Shown: positions 36,124 to 46,900, counted from the stretch's first letter. The stretch is DNA of 64,000 nt from Prevotella sp. UBA2456 (GCA_002342415.1 DDPY01000050.1:407-64406), one strand, 5' to 3'. Program-made: numbers and translations. Notes: generated by a model not told the origin, from the letters alone.

Positions 36124-37844
36124 AAACAGTCAGATACATATTGTTGATAGCTGTAGCATGCAGCTGCCTGCCCTGCCTGTCGCAGAGCAAGGACCAGCGC
36201 TATGATGCCATGTTCTTAGAGGCTATCTGCCAGCGGGAGAAAGGCAATAGCGATGCAGCCTTCGACCTGCTGCGCCATTGTGTGGAGATAGATGCTACAC
36301 GCTCGGAGGCCTGGTTCTATCTGTCGCAATACTATGCCGTGCTGAAGGATAAGGACCAGTCGTTGGCCTACGCCCGGCAGGCTGTAGAGCTGGAACCCGA
36401 CAATGCCACCTATCTGGAGACATTGGCACAGGCCTACATCAACCAGCGCGACTACAAGTCGGCAACAGAGACACTGGAGCGGCTCTATGACAAGAACCGC
36501 GACCGCGACGATGTGCTGGGCATGCTGGTGCAGCTCTATGAGCAGCTGCAGGACTACGACAGTGCCATCCGTACGCTGTCGCGGCTGGAGATGATGGAGG
36601 GCAAGAGCGAACGCCTCTCGTTTGCCAAGAGTCAGCTGTATACAGAGATGGGCGACAAGCAGGCCGCCATCAGCGAGATGAAGCAGCTGGCCGACCAGTA
36701 TCCCAACGACTACAACTTCCGCTGCATGTATGCCAACACGCTCTATCGGAACGGACAGCAGCAGAAGGCAGTAGCCCTCTATGACGAGATACTCAGGGAA
36801 GAGCCCGACAACCGTATGGCCCAGCTGGCCATGCTAGCCTACTATCACGAGCAGAAGGACACCTTGCGGCAGCGGCAGATGACCGACCGCATCCTGCTGA
36901 ACAAGCAGACCACCCTGCAAGACCGCATTACGCTGATGCGACAAGTGATTGGCGAGAGTGAGCAGGAAGGCGGTGACTCGACCCGCGTGCTGCAGCTGTT
37001 CCACCGCATCATCAACCAGCCCGAGGCTGAAGCCGACATGGCACTCTTCTGTGCCACCTATATGAATCTGAAGAAGATGCCTCAGGACAGCATCCGTCCC
37101 GTGCTGGAGCGAGTGTTGCAGATAGCTCCCGACAATGCGTCGGCACGCCTCCAGCTGGTGAGCTATGCGTGGCAGGCAGAAGACAAAGACCGCGTCATTG
37201 CGCTCTGCAAGGATGCCCGCCAGTATAATCCCGACGAGATGGCATTCTACTACTATCAGGGCATCGCCTACTACCAGAAGGAACAGTTAGACAATGCGTT
37301 GAATGCCTTCCAGAACGGCATCGATGTCATCAACGAACAGAGCGACCCGGAAATCGTCTCCGACTTCTATGCCGTGATGGGCGACATCCTGCACCAGAAG
37401 GGGCGCGAGCAGGAAGCCTTTGCCGCCTACGACTCCTGCCTGCAGTGGAAGGAAGACAACATCGGCTGTCTGAACAACTATGCCTACTATCTCAGTGAGC
37501 TCAACCAACAGTTGGACAAGGCCGAGCAGATGTCGTATCGCACCATCAAGGCCGAACCGAAGAATGCCACCTATCTGGATACCTATGCCTGGATACTCTT
37601 CATGCAGAAGCGATACAGCGAGGCCCGCATCTATATCGACCAGACGCTGCAGTGCGACTCCGACTCTGCAGCGGTGCTGCTCGAACATGCCGGCGACATC
37701 TATTACCATGTCGGCGAAAAAGAGCGGGCGGTGGCCCTCTGGCAGCAGGCTCTGGACAAAGCGACAGACCAGTCGGAAATCAAAGGCAACCGCAAGCAAG
37801 TACTGATAAGAAAAATAAAACTCAAAAAATATTTGAAAGAATGA
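36120..37844 (+). CDS. Secreted TPR-repeat protein
   Basis: 574 residues with a GTG start that overlaps the dut stop. A signal peptide (about 1-21, CSCLPCLSQ; the cysteines could make it a lipoprotein) is followed by about a dozen tetratricopeptide repeats (for example [20 protein letters not shown] and [20 protein letters not shown]). TPRs mediate protein contacts, and homologues in this operon are thought to help outer-membrane or cell-wall assembly. Its stop overlaps the DUF4292 start (ATGA). Confidence 0.9.
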   Translation: MKTVRYILLIAVACSCLPCLSQSKDQRYDAMFLEAICQREKGNSDAAFDLLRHCVEIDATRSEAWFYLSQYYAVLKDKDQSLAYARQAVELEPDNATYLETLAQAYINQRDYKSATETLERLYDKNRDRDDVLGMLVQLYEQLQDYDSAIRTLSRLEMMEGKSERLSFAKSQLYTEMGDKQAAISEMKQLADQYPNDYNFRCMYANTLYRNGQQQKAVALYDEILREEPDNRMAQLAMLAYYHEQKDTLRQRQMTDRILLNKQTTLQDRITLMRQVIGESEQEGGDSTRVLQLFHRIINQPEAEADMALFCATYMNLKKMPQDSIRPVLERVLQIAPDNASARLQLVSYAWQAEDKDRVIALCKDARQYNPDEMAFYYYQGIAYYQKEQLDNALNAFQNGIDVINEQSDPEIVSDFYAVMGDILHQKGREQEAFAAYDSCLQWKEDNIGCLNNYAYYLSELNQQLDKAEQMSYRTIKAEPKNATYLDTYAWILFMQKRYSEARIYIDQTLQCDSDSAAVLLEHAGDIYYHVGEKERAVALWQQALDKATDQSEIKGNRKQVLIRKIKLKKYLKE

Positions 37845-38701
37845 AAGCATTAAGAAGTATTTCGATGTTTGCCATTATGGCAATGATGCTGTTGGCAGTC
37901 GCCTCGTGCGGCTCAAAGCGTAAGGCTGTCAAGGACACTCCGACAGCCGTGTTCAGTGCAGACACGCTGAAGAAGCAAGCCTTCCTCCAGCAAGTGACCG
38001 ACAATGCCCAGCATGCCCGCTTCATCACCTCGAAGGTGAAGTTCAGCGTAGAGGTAGGTGCCCGACAGATGACCCTGACCGGCAACCTGAAGATGAAGCG
38101 CGACGATGTCATCCGTCTGCAGCTGATGGCCTTTGGATTCGTTGAGGCCGGCCGTCTGGAGTTCACCAAGGAGTATGTGCTCATCATGGACCGCATCAAC
38201 AAACTCTATCTGAAGGTGCCTTATGCACAGGTCGACTTCCTGCGTAACAGCCATATCGACTTCTTTGTGCTGCAGTCGCTGTTCTGGAACGAGCTCTTCC
38301 AACCCGGTAAGATGAAGGTGACCGACGAGTCGCTCAAGAGCTATAAGACCGAGGTGGGCACAGATGATACCGTCATCTCGATGGAGGATGGCAAGCTGTC
38401 GTACCGCTGGCTGGCAGAGAACGGAACAGCCCGTGTCAAGATGGCCAATATCATGTATAATGACAAGTTCCGTGGAAACTATCAGTTGAATTGGGACTAC
38501 GAGGACTTCCAGATCAGCAATCGGAAATACTTCCCCATGGACCATAAAATCAGCTTTGCTACACCCGATAAGGAGGTGAAGTTAGGTATGGTATTCAACT
38601 ACATGACAAACGAAGAGAACTGGGAGACCCGCACGGAAGTATCAAGCAAGTACCGTCAGGTCACGGTCGACGAGATTCTACACCGATTCATGTCCCTCTA
38701 A
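37841..38701 (+). CDS. DUF4292-family lipoprotein
   Basis: 286 residues from the ATG at 37841, which overlaps the TPR stop. The lipobox LLAVASC gives a lipidated Cys near residue 24. The remainder is a beta-rich domain (FITSKVKFSVEVGARQMTL, VIRLQLMAFGFVEAGRLEF) resembling DUF4292 and, distantly, LolB/LolA-like lipoprotein carriers. That resemblance, and its place between a TPR protein and an EnvC-like protein, suggests an envelope function; no catalytic site is visible. Confidence 0.85.
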   Translation: MKALRSISMFAIMAMMLLAVASCGSKRKAVKDTPTAVFSADTLKKQAFLQQVTDNAQHARFITSKVKFSVEVGARQMTLTGNLKMKRDDVIRLQLMAFGFVEAGRLEFTKEYVLIMDRINKLYLKVPYAQVDFLRNSHIDFFVLQSLFWNELFQPGKMKVTDESLKSYKTEVGTDDTVISMEDGKLSYRWLAENGTARVKMANIMYNDKFRGNYQLNWDYEDFQISNRKYFPMDHKISFATPDKEVKLGMVFNYMTNEENWETRTEVSSKYRQVTVDEILHRFMSL

Positions 38702-38710
38702 CATTCCTGA

Positions 38711-40270
38711 ATGAAGCGAATAGGTATAATTCTCCTGTTGCTGGCCTTTACCCTGGCTCCCTCAGCGCAGCAAAAGCGCACCGCGAGGAAGGCAGGGGCT
38801 AAGAAGACTGTGGTCAGAAAAAAGACTACCCAGAAAGCGAAGACCACCAAGCAGCCCTCCGTACAAGCCCTGCAGAATCAGCGCGCGCAGATACAAAAGC
38901 AAATCAAGGAACAGGAAAAACGCCTGCGCAACAACGAACAGGACGTGAAGAAACGCCTGCAGAACCTGATGGCCATCAATTCCGAGATTGAGGGCAAGCG
39001 GCGCACCATCGACACCATCAAGCACGATATCTCCAACCTGGATGTGGAGATTGAGATGTTGGGCACACAGCTCGACCAGTTGCAGGACCAGCTCAACGAG
39101 TGCAAGAAGAATTATGTCAAGTCCATCCGCTACATGCACCGCAACCGCTCCACCCAGAACCAACTGATGTTCATCTTCAGTGCTGACAACTTGACGCAGA
39201 TGTATCGCCGTATGCGCTTCATGCGCGAATATGCTTCCTACCAGCGCACACAAGGCAATCAGGTTAAGGCGAAGGAAGAGGAGGTGAACATGCAGTTCCA
39301 AGCCCTGAGCCTGGCTCACGAGAAGAAACGCAACCTGCTCAGCAAAGGTGAGCAGGAACGCCGTTCGTTAGAGGGCAAACAGGTAGAACAGCAGAATGTG
39401 GTCAATACCCTGAAGAAGGAGCAAAAGACCATTCAGGGCATCATAGCCCAGCAGAAAAAGAAAGATGCAGCACTCAATGCACAGATAGACCGCCTGATTG
39501 CTGAGGAGATAGCCCGCCAGAAAGCACGTGCTGCCGCTGAGGCCAAGCGTCGCGCCGAAGCAGAAGCCGCCAAAAAGCGCGCTGCCGAGCTGGCCCGCAA
39601 GAAGGCTGAGGCCGAGCGGGTGGCCCGCGAGAATGCCCGCCGTATAGCCGAAGCCAAGGCCCGCGAAGAGAAAGCCAAGGCCGAGGCACTGGCAGCCAAG
39701 AACCGCAAGGCGCGTGAGGCAGCACAGCGTAAGGCGCGTGAGGCTGAGCAGCAGCGACTGGCCGAAGAGCGCCGTGCCGAGGCCGAAAACCGCGAGCGTG
39801 CCCGCGAGGTGGCTACAGCGCGCAAGGAAGCCGATGAGGCCTTGCGGGTGCCTACCGAGGATATGCGCATCAGCGGTAACTTCGAGAGTAATCGTGGCCG
39901 GTTGCCCATTCCTATCACCGGTCCCTACCGCATAGTCAGCCATTTTGGTCAATATAATGTGGAAGGCTTGCACAATGTGACCCTCGACAACAAAGGCATC
40001 AACATTCGTGGTGAGTCGGGAGCACAAGCCCGCAGCATCTTCGACGGCGAGGTCAGTGCAGTGTTCAGCTTTGGCGGTACGATGGTAGTCATGGTGCGTC
40101 ACGGCAGTTACATCTCCGTCTATTGCAATCTGGCCAGCGTAAATGTGCATCGGGGGCAGAAGGTCAACACCCGTCAGCTGTTAGGGCGAGTCGGACAAGA
40201 CAATATCCTTCAGTTCCAGCTTCGTCGCGAGACAGCCAAGCTGAATCCGGAGAGCTGGCTGGGAAGGTAG
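38711..40270 (+). CDS. EnvC-like coiled-coil protein with degenerate M23 domain
   Basis: 519 residues: signal peptide (to about 20), a basic segment, two long coiled coils (about 50-260 and an Ala/Arg/Glu-rich one to about 385), then an M23/LytM domain (about 390-519). In active M23 peptidases zinc is held by HxxxD and HxH. Here the matching places read GLHNVTLDNKGINIRG and LQFQLRRE, so the ligands are lost. The protein should therefore activate amidases, as EnvC does for AmiA/AmiB, rather than cut peptidoglycan. It follows the DUF4292 gene by 9 nt and ends 5 nt from the convergent M20 gene. Confidence 0.9.
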   Translation: MKRIGIILLLLAFTLAPSAQQKRTARKAGAKKTVVRKKTTQKAKTTKQPSVQALQNQRAQIQKQIKEQEKRLRNNEQDVKKRLQNLMAINSEIEGKRRTIDTIKHDISNLDVEIEMLGTQLDQLQDQLNECKKNYVKSIRYMHRNRSTQNQLMFIFSADNLTQMYRRMRFMREYASYQRTQGNQVKAKEEEVNMQFQALSLAHEKKRNLLSKGEQERRSLEGKQVEQQNVVNTLKKEQKTIQGIIAQQKKKDAALNAQIDRLIAEEIARQKARAAAEAKRRAEAEAAKKRAAELARKKAEAERVARENARRIAEAKAREEKAKAEALAAKNRKAREAAQRKAREAEQQRLAEERRAEAENRERAREVATARKEADEALRVPTEDMRISGNFESNRGRLPIPITGPYRIVSHFGQYNVEGLHNVTLDNKGINIRGESGAQARSIFDGEVSAVFSFGGTMVVMVRHGSYISVYCNLASVNVHRGQKVNTRQLLGRVGQDNILQFQLRRETAKLNPESWLGR

Positions 40271-40275
40271 GTCTC

Positions 40276-41328
40276 TCATTCCTCGTTTAAAAGATTAACA
40301 TATTCTTTTATCGCTTGTTCTATCTCGCTCAGGCAGATAAACTCGTCGGCCGTATGGCTGCGGCTCGACTCTCCCGGACCGAGCTTCAGCGATTGGAAGG
40401 GCATCAGAGCCTGATCGCTCAGGGTTGGCGAGCCATACGGGGTCTTGCCCATCTGGATGCAACGCTGCACCAGCGGATGACCAACGGGAATATGCGAGGA
40501 TGACAAACGGAAGGAGCGGGCCTTGAGCTCGCTCTTCACGTGTTTCTGCAGGAAGGCAAACAGATATTCGTTCTGATAGTACTCATTGGTCCGCACATCG
40601 ATGACAAAATGACACTCATCAGGGATGACATTGTGCTGAGTGCCACTGTTCACAACCGTCACTGTCATCTTGGTAGGACCGAGCAGCATACTCTCCTTCT
40701 TGAAGCGGTAGTCGCGCAGCCAGACGAGGTCGTCCAAAGCCTCGTAGATGGCATTCACACCCTCGTTGCGGGCTGCATGTCCGCTTTTGCCGTAGGCCGT
40801 GCCGTCTATCACCATCAGTCCTTTCTCGGCAATGGCCGGCTGCATGCCCGTAGGCTCACCCACGATGGCCACGTCTATCTTGGGCAGTTCGGGCAGTGCC
40901 ATCCTGAAGCCGCCTTCTCCGCTGACCTCCTCCTCGCAGGATGCCAAATACACCAGGTTATACTTCGTGGATGAACCATGAAGCATACGGTACACCTGCA
41001 GCAGGCTGACCAATCCGCCTCCGCAGTCGTTGGCCCCTAAGCCGTAGAGGCGGTCGCCCTCGATGGTCGGTGTGAAGGGGTCGCGTGTCCATGTGCTGAC
41101 AGGTTTCACCGTATCGATATGGGCATTCAGCAGCAGGGTGGGTTTCTCCGGAGCCAGTTCTTCCTCTATGAGGATGTTGTTGCCAATCCGACGGACAGGC
41201 AGTCCCCAGTCTCTGACTTGTTGTTCAAAAATATCGGCTGCCCGACGCTCATCGCGACTGACAGAGGGTGTGCTGATAAGTCGTTTCAACAGCTCTACAG
41301 CATCGTTGGTGTATTGTCTTGTATCCAT
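40276..41328 (-). CDS. M20-family deacylase, ArgE/acetylornithine (acetylcitrulline) deacetylase-like
   Basis: 350 residues from the ATG at 41328; the longer frame runs through its own promoter. It is a di-zinc M20 peptidase: AHIDTVKP (His, catalytic Asp), GANDCGGG (bridging Asp), SCEEEVSGEGG (catalytic Glu pair) and a final zinc His near the C-terminal HTADEF. In Bacteroidota this branch commonly removes the acyl group from N-acyl-citrulline/ornithine in arginine synthesis. No other arg gene is adjacent, so the exact substrate is inferred. Two promoters lie upstream, the nearer almost leaderless. Confidence 0.88.
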   Translation of the reverse strand: MDTRQYTNDAVELLKRLISTPSVSRDERRAADIFEQQVRDWGLPVRRIGNNILIEEELAPEKPTLLLNAHIDTVKPVSTWTRDPFTPTIEGDRLYGLGANDCGGGLVSLLQVYRMLHGSSTKYNLVYLASCEEEVSGEGGFRMALPELPKIDVAIVGEPTGMQPAIAEKGLMVIDGTAYGKSGHAARNEGVNAIYEALDDLVWLRDYRFKKESMLLGPTKMTVTVVNSGTQHNVIPDECHFVIDVRTNEYYQNEYLFAFLQKHVKSELKARSFRLSSSHIPVGHPLVQRCIQMGKTPYGSPTLSDQALMPFQSLKLGPGESSRSHTADEFICLSEIEQAIKEYVNLLNEE

Positions 41329-41336
41329 AACTGCTG

Positions 41337-41368
41337 CAAAGTTACGAAAAGTCGAAGGAAAAGCCAAA
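41337..41368 (-). promoter_or_regulatory. Proximal promoter of the M20 gene
   Basis: TTTG (41368-41365), 20 bp, TAACTTTG (41344-41337), then 8 nt to the ATG. It fixes the start at 41328. Confidence 0.8.
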
Positions 41369-41476
41369 ATTATTTGAGCTTTTCCGAGACAAAGTAACTT
41401 CTCCAAAGGAAAAGTTACGAAAAAAAGGTTGTAACGAAGAAGCAATTATATTTTGCATAGCAATAGAACACCTCTG

Positions 41477-41508
41477 CAAAGGTACGACAATTATTTGAGA
41501 TGAACAAA
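41477..41508 (-). promoter_or_regulatory. Second, distal consensus promoter towards the M20 gene
   Basis: TTTG (41508-41505), 20 bp, TACCTTTG (41484-41477). The message would start about 145 nt upstream of the M20 start and contain a hairpin (around 41393-41417, GTAACTTCTCC/GGAAAAGTTAC with one mismatch) and only a 38-codon frame of no clear meaning. Confidence 0.65.
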
Positions 41509-41585
41509 TCAGGTCAACCGTATTAAAAAAGCTAAAACAGGAATAAAAAAACAAGGAATAATTAGTTTGTTATTCTAAAAATAGC

Positions 41586-41593
41586 TATCTTTG
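41586..41593 (+). promoter_or_regulatory. -7 box of the abiE operon
   Basis: TATCTTTG ends 4 nt before the abiEi ATG, so the message is probably leaderless. Confidence 0.7.
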
Positions 41594-41597
41594 CATC

Positions 41598-42224
41598 ATG
41601 ATTACGGATTTAGAACATATTGGTAATATTCCTGTCAGCACATCGGCTGTAGCATCCTTGTTTCCTGAAATGAAAGCTGGAAATCAGAAGGTGCGTAATC
41701 TTGAAGCGGCTGGTCAAATCATCCGTCTTAAAAAAGGGCTTTATGTAGTCAGCCCGAAGGTGTCGCGAGTGGCTCTGTCAACCGAGTTGATAGCGAACCA
41801 TCTCTATGCCCCCTCGTATGTATCTAAGCAGACGGCCCTGCGTTATTACGGACTAATTCCCGAAGCTGTATTTACTACACAGTCAATGACCGTAAAGCAT
41901 TCCCGCAACTTCGAAACACCCGTCGGACGCTTCGAATATCAGAGCATAGCACGTGAGGCTTTCTCTATTGGCATCACATACATCAACAAACAAAGCTATT
42001 CTTTTCTGATTGCAACACCTGAGAAGGCTCTTTGCGACATGATAGCCAACTCGCCCAAGGTGAATCTTCGTTATCTGAAGGATGTAGAGATCTATCTCGA
42101 AGAGGACATCCGCATGGATATTGAAGACTTCAGAAACATGGATGTTACAATCTTCGAGCACTACGCTCAGGCTGGCAAAAAGGCCAAGTCGGTTACTACC
42201 CTTATAAAATATCTTAGGAAATGA
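41598..42224 (+). CDS. abiEi: AbiEi-type antitoxin
   Basis: 208 residues. The N-terminal winged helix (about 10-60, VRNLEAAGQIIRLKKGLYVV) and the following domain (SKQTALRYYGLIPE, IATPEKALCDMI) match the AbiEi antitoxin of type IV toxin-antitoxin/abortive-infection systems, which represses its own promoter and counteracts the AbiEii nucleotidyltransferase. Its stop overlaps the abiEii start by 4 nt. The pair stands at the left edge of the accessory island. The -7 box directly abuts the start codon, so binding of AbiEi there would silence it. Confidence 0.92.
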   Translation: MITDLEHIGNIPVSTSAVASLFPEMKAGNQKVRNLEAAGQIIRLKKGLYVVSPKVSRVALSTELIANHLYAPSYVSKQTALRYYGLIPEAVFTTQSMTVKHSRNFETPVGRFEYQSIAREAFSIGITYINKQSYSFLIATPEKALCDMIANSPKVNLRYLKDVEIYLEEDIRMDIEDFRNMDVTIFEHYAQAGKKAKSVTTLIKYLRK

Positions 42225-43051
42225 GTACAAACGAAATATTCAACCAGATGCTGTCTGCCTATGATTTGACGACAGAACAGAAGAAACGCAATGCCACATT
42301 CGAGGTCAACCAGCAGATAATCCTGGCAGGACTCTATAATGGCGGATTCTTTAACGAGGCAGCCTTTTATGGCGGCACCTGCTTACGCATATTCCATGGA
42401 TTGCAACGATTTTCCGAGGATATGGATTTCTCTCTCCTGACACCTAACGAGAGATTTGACTTCACTCAGTACTTCCAACCCATCATTGACCAGTTTGCCC
42501 TTGTCGGTCGTGATGTTGAAATCAAAAAGAAGGACAAAAAAAGCTTTGGAAAGGTGGAATCCGCTTTCTTAAAGGACAATACTGATGTGTTTGATGTTAC
42601 CTTCCAGACCGAGAAATCGATCAAGATCAAAATAGAGGTTGACACCCAACCGCCTATGAAGTTCAATACTGAGCAGAAGTTGCTCCTGCTGCCAGAGTCG
42701 TTCATGACGCGTTGTTTCACCCTGCCGGACCTCTTTGCAGGTAAGATGCACGCTCTGGTCTATCGAGCATGGAAGAACCGTGTAAAGGGTCGTGACTGGT
42801 ATGACTTCGAGTGGTACGTCCGCCATAACATCCCACTTGACTTCACACATCTTCATGAGCGAGCGATAGAATTCAATAATGAGGATATCACCAAGGATTC
42901 ATTCCTTGAAAAGCTGAACGAACGTCTTGCCACGGCAGATATCAATCAGGTAAAGGCAGACGTCCTGCCATTTATCCGCAATCCCAAGGAAATGGGCATC
43001 TGGTCAAATGACTATTTCCTGCAACTCGCTCAAATGATCAGATTTGAATGA
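42221..43051 (+). CDS. abiEii: AbiEii-type nucleotidyltransferase toxin
   Basis: 276 residues. The nucleotidyltransferase signature is GGTCLRIFHGLQRFSEDMDF (GGT..R plus the DxD-type acids), followed by the conserved KIEVDT strand (third acid) and the KMHAL/KGRDWYD region typical of AbiEii/DUF1814. It is thought to modify tRNA or GTP pools and stop growth when phage infection releases it from AbiEi. Full length with an intact active site, so the system is probably functional. A REP-like palindrome follows 25 nt after its stop. Confidence 0.92.
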   Translation: MSTNEIFNQMLSAYDLTTEQKKRNATFEVNQQIILAGLYNGGFFNEAAFYGGTCLRIFHGLQRFSEDMDFSLLTPNERFDFTQYFQPIIDQFALVGRDVEIKKKDKKSFGKVESAFLKDNTDVFDVTFQTEKSIKIKIEVDTQPPMKFNTEQKLLLLPESFMTRCFTLPDLFAGKMHALVYRAWKNRVKGRDWYDFEWYVRHNIPLDFTHLHERAIEFNNEDITKDSFLEKLNERLATADINQVKADVLPFIRNPKEMGIWSNDYFLQLAQMIRFE

Positions 43052-43075
43052 AAAGTAAAATGACATTGGATAAGA

Positions 43076-43105
43076 TAGCCGTGGGGACATACCTGTCCCC
43101 ACGCA
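43076..43105. repeat. REP-like palindrome, copy 1
   Basis: GTGGGGACA, TACC, TGTCCCCAC forms a 9-bp stem, within a 30-bp unit beginning TAGCC that recurs at 59650-59679. Such elements resemble REP sequences mobilised by RAYT transposases. Confidence 0.75.
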
Positions 43106-43117
43106 GCCTGTAAGCTG

Positions 43118-43195
43118 ATGGACATCCACTTTGCCGATCACGTCATCGTTACCGATGGCCACTACTACAGCTACCACGAACAAGGAAAATGCTAA
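43118..43195 (+). pseudogene. 3' remnant of a radC-family gene
   Basis: The frame reads MDIHFADHVIVTDGHYYSYH and then a few residues to a stop. It resembles the C-terminal end of RadC/MPN-domain proteins (pattern DHiIvtdg.yYSf). The rest of the gene is absent; the REP-like palindrome lies immediately upstream. radC-like genes are common on Bacteroidota mobile islands, so this is probably a scar. Confidence 0.6.
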
Positions 43196-43216
43196 GATTG
43201 ATATTCCAACAAAGAA

Positions 43217-43909
43217 TTACGGGTTATCCTTCGTTGGAATATGATCAACCCTCTCCAAACGGAAACCATAGTCCTTCTTCTTTTTAGTAGGAGGAGTATC
43301 CGTGGACTTTGATGAACGCTTACGAGTCGACTTATTTCGGTTCACAGCTTTCGACTGCGGATTTTGCTGAGGCGTAACCTTCGGCTTTTCCGGCTCTGGT
43401 TCTGGCACAGAAACCTCAACTGGCTCAGGTTTAGGTTCCTCAACTATCGCTGGTTCTTCAACAGGTTCTGTAACCTCTTGTTCTGTTTCTGGTTCAGCAA
43501 TAGTCTCAGGTTCTGCGACTGGTTCTGATTCCACTATTGTACTATCAGCAACAGCTTTTACCCGATGACCATCGTCATCAATTCCCATGCATGTACCGAG
43601 TCCCCAAAGTAAGGCAATGATGACGACAATACCAACAACCAGTATCAAGCATCCACGTTTTAGAAATTTTCCAAGTCCACCGAACAGTGAAACGATGCCT
43701 GTACCCAGTGAGATTATTCCAGAGAGTCTTGGGAAAAACCTTGTAAGACTTGGCAATAGGGCGTTAAGTCCCGACAGGGCACTACTGTTCCCAGCCTTAT
43801 GCTTCGAGGTTCCACCTTTAGCTTTTTGTCTACGCTTCGGCTGATAGTTAGGATTGGGTTCAAAGTTGCTTTCCACCCAGAAACCCTGACCATTTATATT
43901 CTCTTCCAT
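43217..43909 (-). CDS. Single-pass membrane protein with Pro/Glu-rich tail
   Basis: 230 residues, unrecognised. A basic, Gly/Ser-rich N-terminus (about 20-60) is followed by two hydrophobic stretches (about 55-80 and 86-106, LILVVGIVVIIALLWGLG). A long Pro/Glu/Val repeat follows (about 125-175, PEPEPEKP type) and ends in a strongly basic Lys/Arg/Ser segment. The PE-rich part recalls the periplasm-spanning linker of TonB, but the C-terminus does not look like a TonB domain. It is the last gene of the leftward arm of the unknown cluster, 22 nt after the giant protein gene. Confidence 0.7.
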   Translation of the reverse strand: MEENINGQGFWVESNFEPNPNYQPKRRQKAKGGTSKHKAGNSSALSGLNALLPSLTRFFPRLSGIISLGTGIVSLFGGLGKFLKRGCLILVVGIVVIIALLWGLGTCMGIDDDGHRVKAVADSTIVESEPVAEPETIAEPETEQEVTEPVEEPAIVEEPKPEPVEVSVPEPEPEKPKVTPQQNPQSKAVNRNKSTRKRSSKSTDTPPTKKKKDYGFRLERVDHIPTKDNP

Positions 43910-43931
43910 ATAGAATCCTTTGTTTATACGT

Positions 43932-46900
43932 TTACTTTGCGATCTCCCAACTCTTAGCTGTAGTTATCCGCTTCATGCAGGCACCCATATCGTCAGCGAA
44001 TTGGTAGAAACTATAGTTCATGCTACGGAAAGCTCGCTGTATCTGGTCGATAGAGACCGTCGATCCAGCCTTGAACATATCCTCAACCATCTCCACTGCC
44101 TCACGCATATGCTGCGGAATCATGCTTGTACCATTAACCTTATAGCGAGCGATATCGTAGGGCTTAACGAAGTTATTGAACTCCTTGGCCATCTGGCGCA
44201 GACCTTCCATATACTCGTTTACAGCTTTACTCTGAACAAGCAGTCGTTCTGCTTCGTTGGTGATGGTCTCTGCCTCCTGTAGCAACTTCTCTGCCGATTG
44301 GAAACGGTCATAACCCTTGAAGGTCATGGCATCCCCCACCTTGGTTGGGTTAGTGAGTGCCTCACCATGACGACTCTTATCTGCAAGTTTCTCCCAATCG
44401 ACGCCGAAACTCTCATTATCATGCAATACGTCTTGGATGACAGTCTGATCCTTACCCTTGGCATACCTGCCATATACCTCAGCAGACGATGCAGACGAAT
44501 CCGCAATCACATTCGACTTCGACGTGAAACGTCGGGTGGTCTCGTAGAAGTTGCGGTTATAGACTTCAACCACCTCTTCATGGGGCAGATAATGTGTCAC
44601 ATTGTTCTCGTCGACGAAATAATAAGTGATGTCACGGTCCATCGTAATGGTCTTTCCACTGGCCAATTGCTCGGCTTTCGACGATGTGGCATTCATGACC
44701 CGTATCTTCCTGCCAGGATACTTCTTCGACAACTCCGCAATACTCTTGGCATCGGTGATCTCATAGATACTCTTCAGCGTGCCGTTCAGTTCCTTGCGGA
44801 CGACATCGTACTTCGAACTGGCATTCTTCAGCATATACATGGCCTGTTTGTCGCCTTGTACCTCCAGGATCAAACGGTTCTTCAGAGCGACATTCGTCCA
44901 TTCACCGTTTTGTTCCGCCATCTCAATGGCCGCTCTCAGGTTCTTCACCTTCTCAGCAGCATTGGCACGTCCTGTGGCCATCGCCTTGTCGAGGTTCAAA
45001 TCACCTGGCAAACGTGGCGCATTCTTGGCAGCATTCAGACGCATCTCTGCTACCGATGAAGCACGACGTGTAGCCTCCAAACTCTTCTCTGCCGATTCGC
45101 GGAACAGCCATCCCTTTAGGGTGTTATACGGCTTTTCAAAGCCCTTCTTGGCATTCTGTATAGCCTCACGCATGCCTTGACGGGTAAGGTTCTTAGCCTT
45201 TATTGTGCTGGCAGCGCCAGTAGCACCCAACACCATGAATGCACCATTCTTAATGCCTATCCAGAACATCTTCAGCATGCTGTCGCCGTTCTTGTCGTAA
45301 ACGTACTCACGAATCTCTTCAGCAAAATCAACGGGCATAAAGATAAGTTCCGAAAGGCCCCATGAACCGACACCTGCCACAATACGGCCAATGAAACCAA
45401 TGTCTTTCTCGACCTGCTTTATGGCTTCGAACCACCACTCCAACTCATCCTTAATGCCTAACTCTGGCGGCAGTTCCTCGTCCACGCCACCAATGTCGCC
45501 CATAACCAGACGGGCATACGTGCTTCGGATACGATTAACGTTGCGCTTATCATAGCCGTAGGCTGCATCATAGCCTTCAAGCTGCATCTCGGTGTATTTC
45601 ACCAACGGGAACATGCGGTTCAATTGTCCAGTCTGGACAACTGACTCGATGATATGCATCAGGCGGTCGTAGGTGTGTTGGTCTTCCTTCATGAAGGCCT
45701 CGGCACTATTCATATCCTGGACTTCACGACGGGGCTGTGATGCCAGACGTATAGCATGAGTACAGGTGTAGATCTTAGGCTCGCGATCGTTCGGTCCCTG
45801 ATATTCCACCTTAATAATACACTCGGCATCAATACGGTTAGGCGCATCGAGCACACCCTTCAAACTACGAATGAGACAGAGGCGTCCCTCGTCGCATCGA
45901 TCTGTCAGTGCTTCTATCTGCAGTCCCAACTTATCCACAAACTCCTGCTTCGATTCGTCCTTAGCCTTCACGGTAAATCCATCCTTACGCAGCGGAATAG
46001 GAGAAATCTTCAGCAGGGTGTTGCGAGAGATATCATAATCATAAAGCGTAAGAATAGCCTGATTCTCCTGCGACATATACTGCTTGCCACCAGCCTTGAT
46101 ACGCAGTTCCGGACGTGTGCGGTGTTTCATCGGGTCATACTCTGTGATGTAACAGCCTATCTCGCCCTTGTCCTTGAACTCCACCGCCAGGCCCATATAG
46201 AATCGTAGCACGGGCAATGTGCCCTCAAGATGGGTACCTCGATCGTTCTTGGCCTCCACGTGGAGCGTATAACTGAGGTACTGACCGGGGATGCCCTCAT
46301 CTTTTGCAGGATCTTTCACATTATCGAGAATACGCGCAAAATGATGTTTTTTCTGAGCATCCCAATACACATCTACACCATAGTCACCCTTGTTTCCTTC
46401 ACTATCTGTGATGTAGGCAGTTACACCATTCTCGCCCTCAAAGCCTGGCACCAGGAAAGGCAGTTCCAAAACCGACTCATATTGAGCGGGGATGGTCAGG
46501 TTCTCCTGGCCGAACTGTATCTCGCCTTTTTCTATACGGAAGTGAACACGGTTGGTATAAGTACCCCTGTCAACAGAAAGGCGGAACTTCACGACACCCT
46601 CTTCGGGCGGATTATCATCCTGTGGGGCTGATACGAAACATGAACGCCAACCGTTTACCATGCCGTCGTCCTCCACTTCAAGGTAATTATCAGCAGAAGT
46701 GATCTCGATTTGTCGGGTCAGATTCTCATCCACCCATTCACCTCCCTTGGCAGGATGGCGCACGATACAGGCACTGACGCGCTGTGCTGCATCGCCAGTG
46801 ATCAGCGTGCCGTCGAAGTCTTTGTAGAACCGCATCTCTAACTGGTCGGGTTCTTCATCGTCATCATCGTCCTCGTCGTCATTATCATCCGAGTTGTCTT

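Noticed and set aside
39950..40270. Active M23 endopeptidase
   Set aside because: The zinc-binding His/Asp and HxH positions are replaced, so a catalytic call was not made.
41343..41457. 38-codon peptide (MQNIIASSLQPFF...) between the two M20 promoters
   Set aside because: It ends inside the proximal promoter and its composition follows the A/T-rich upstream DNA; more likely chance.
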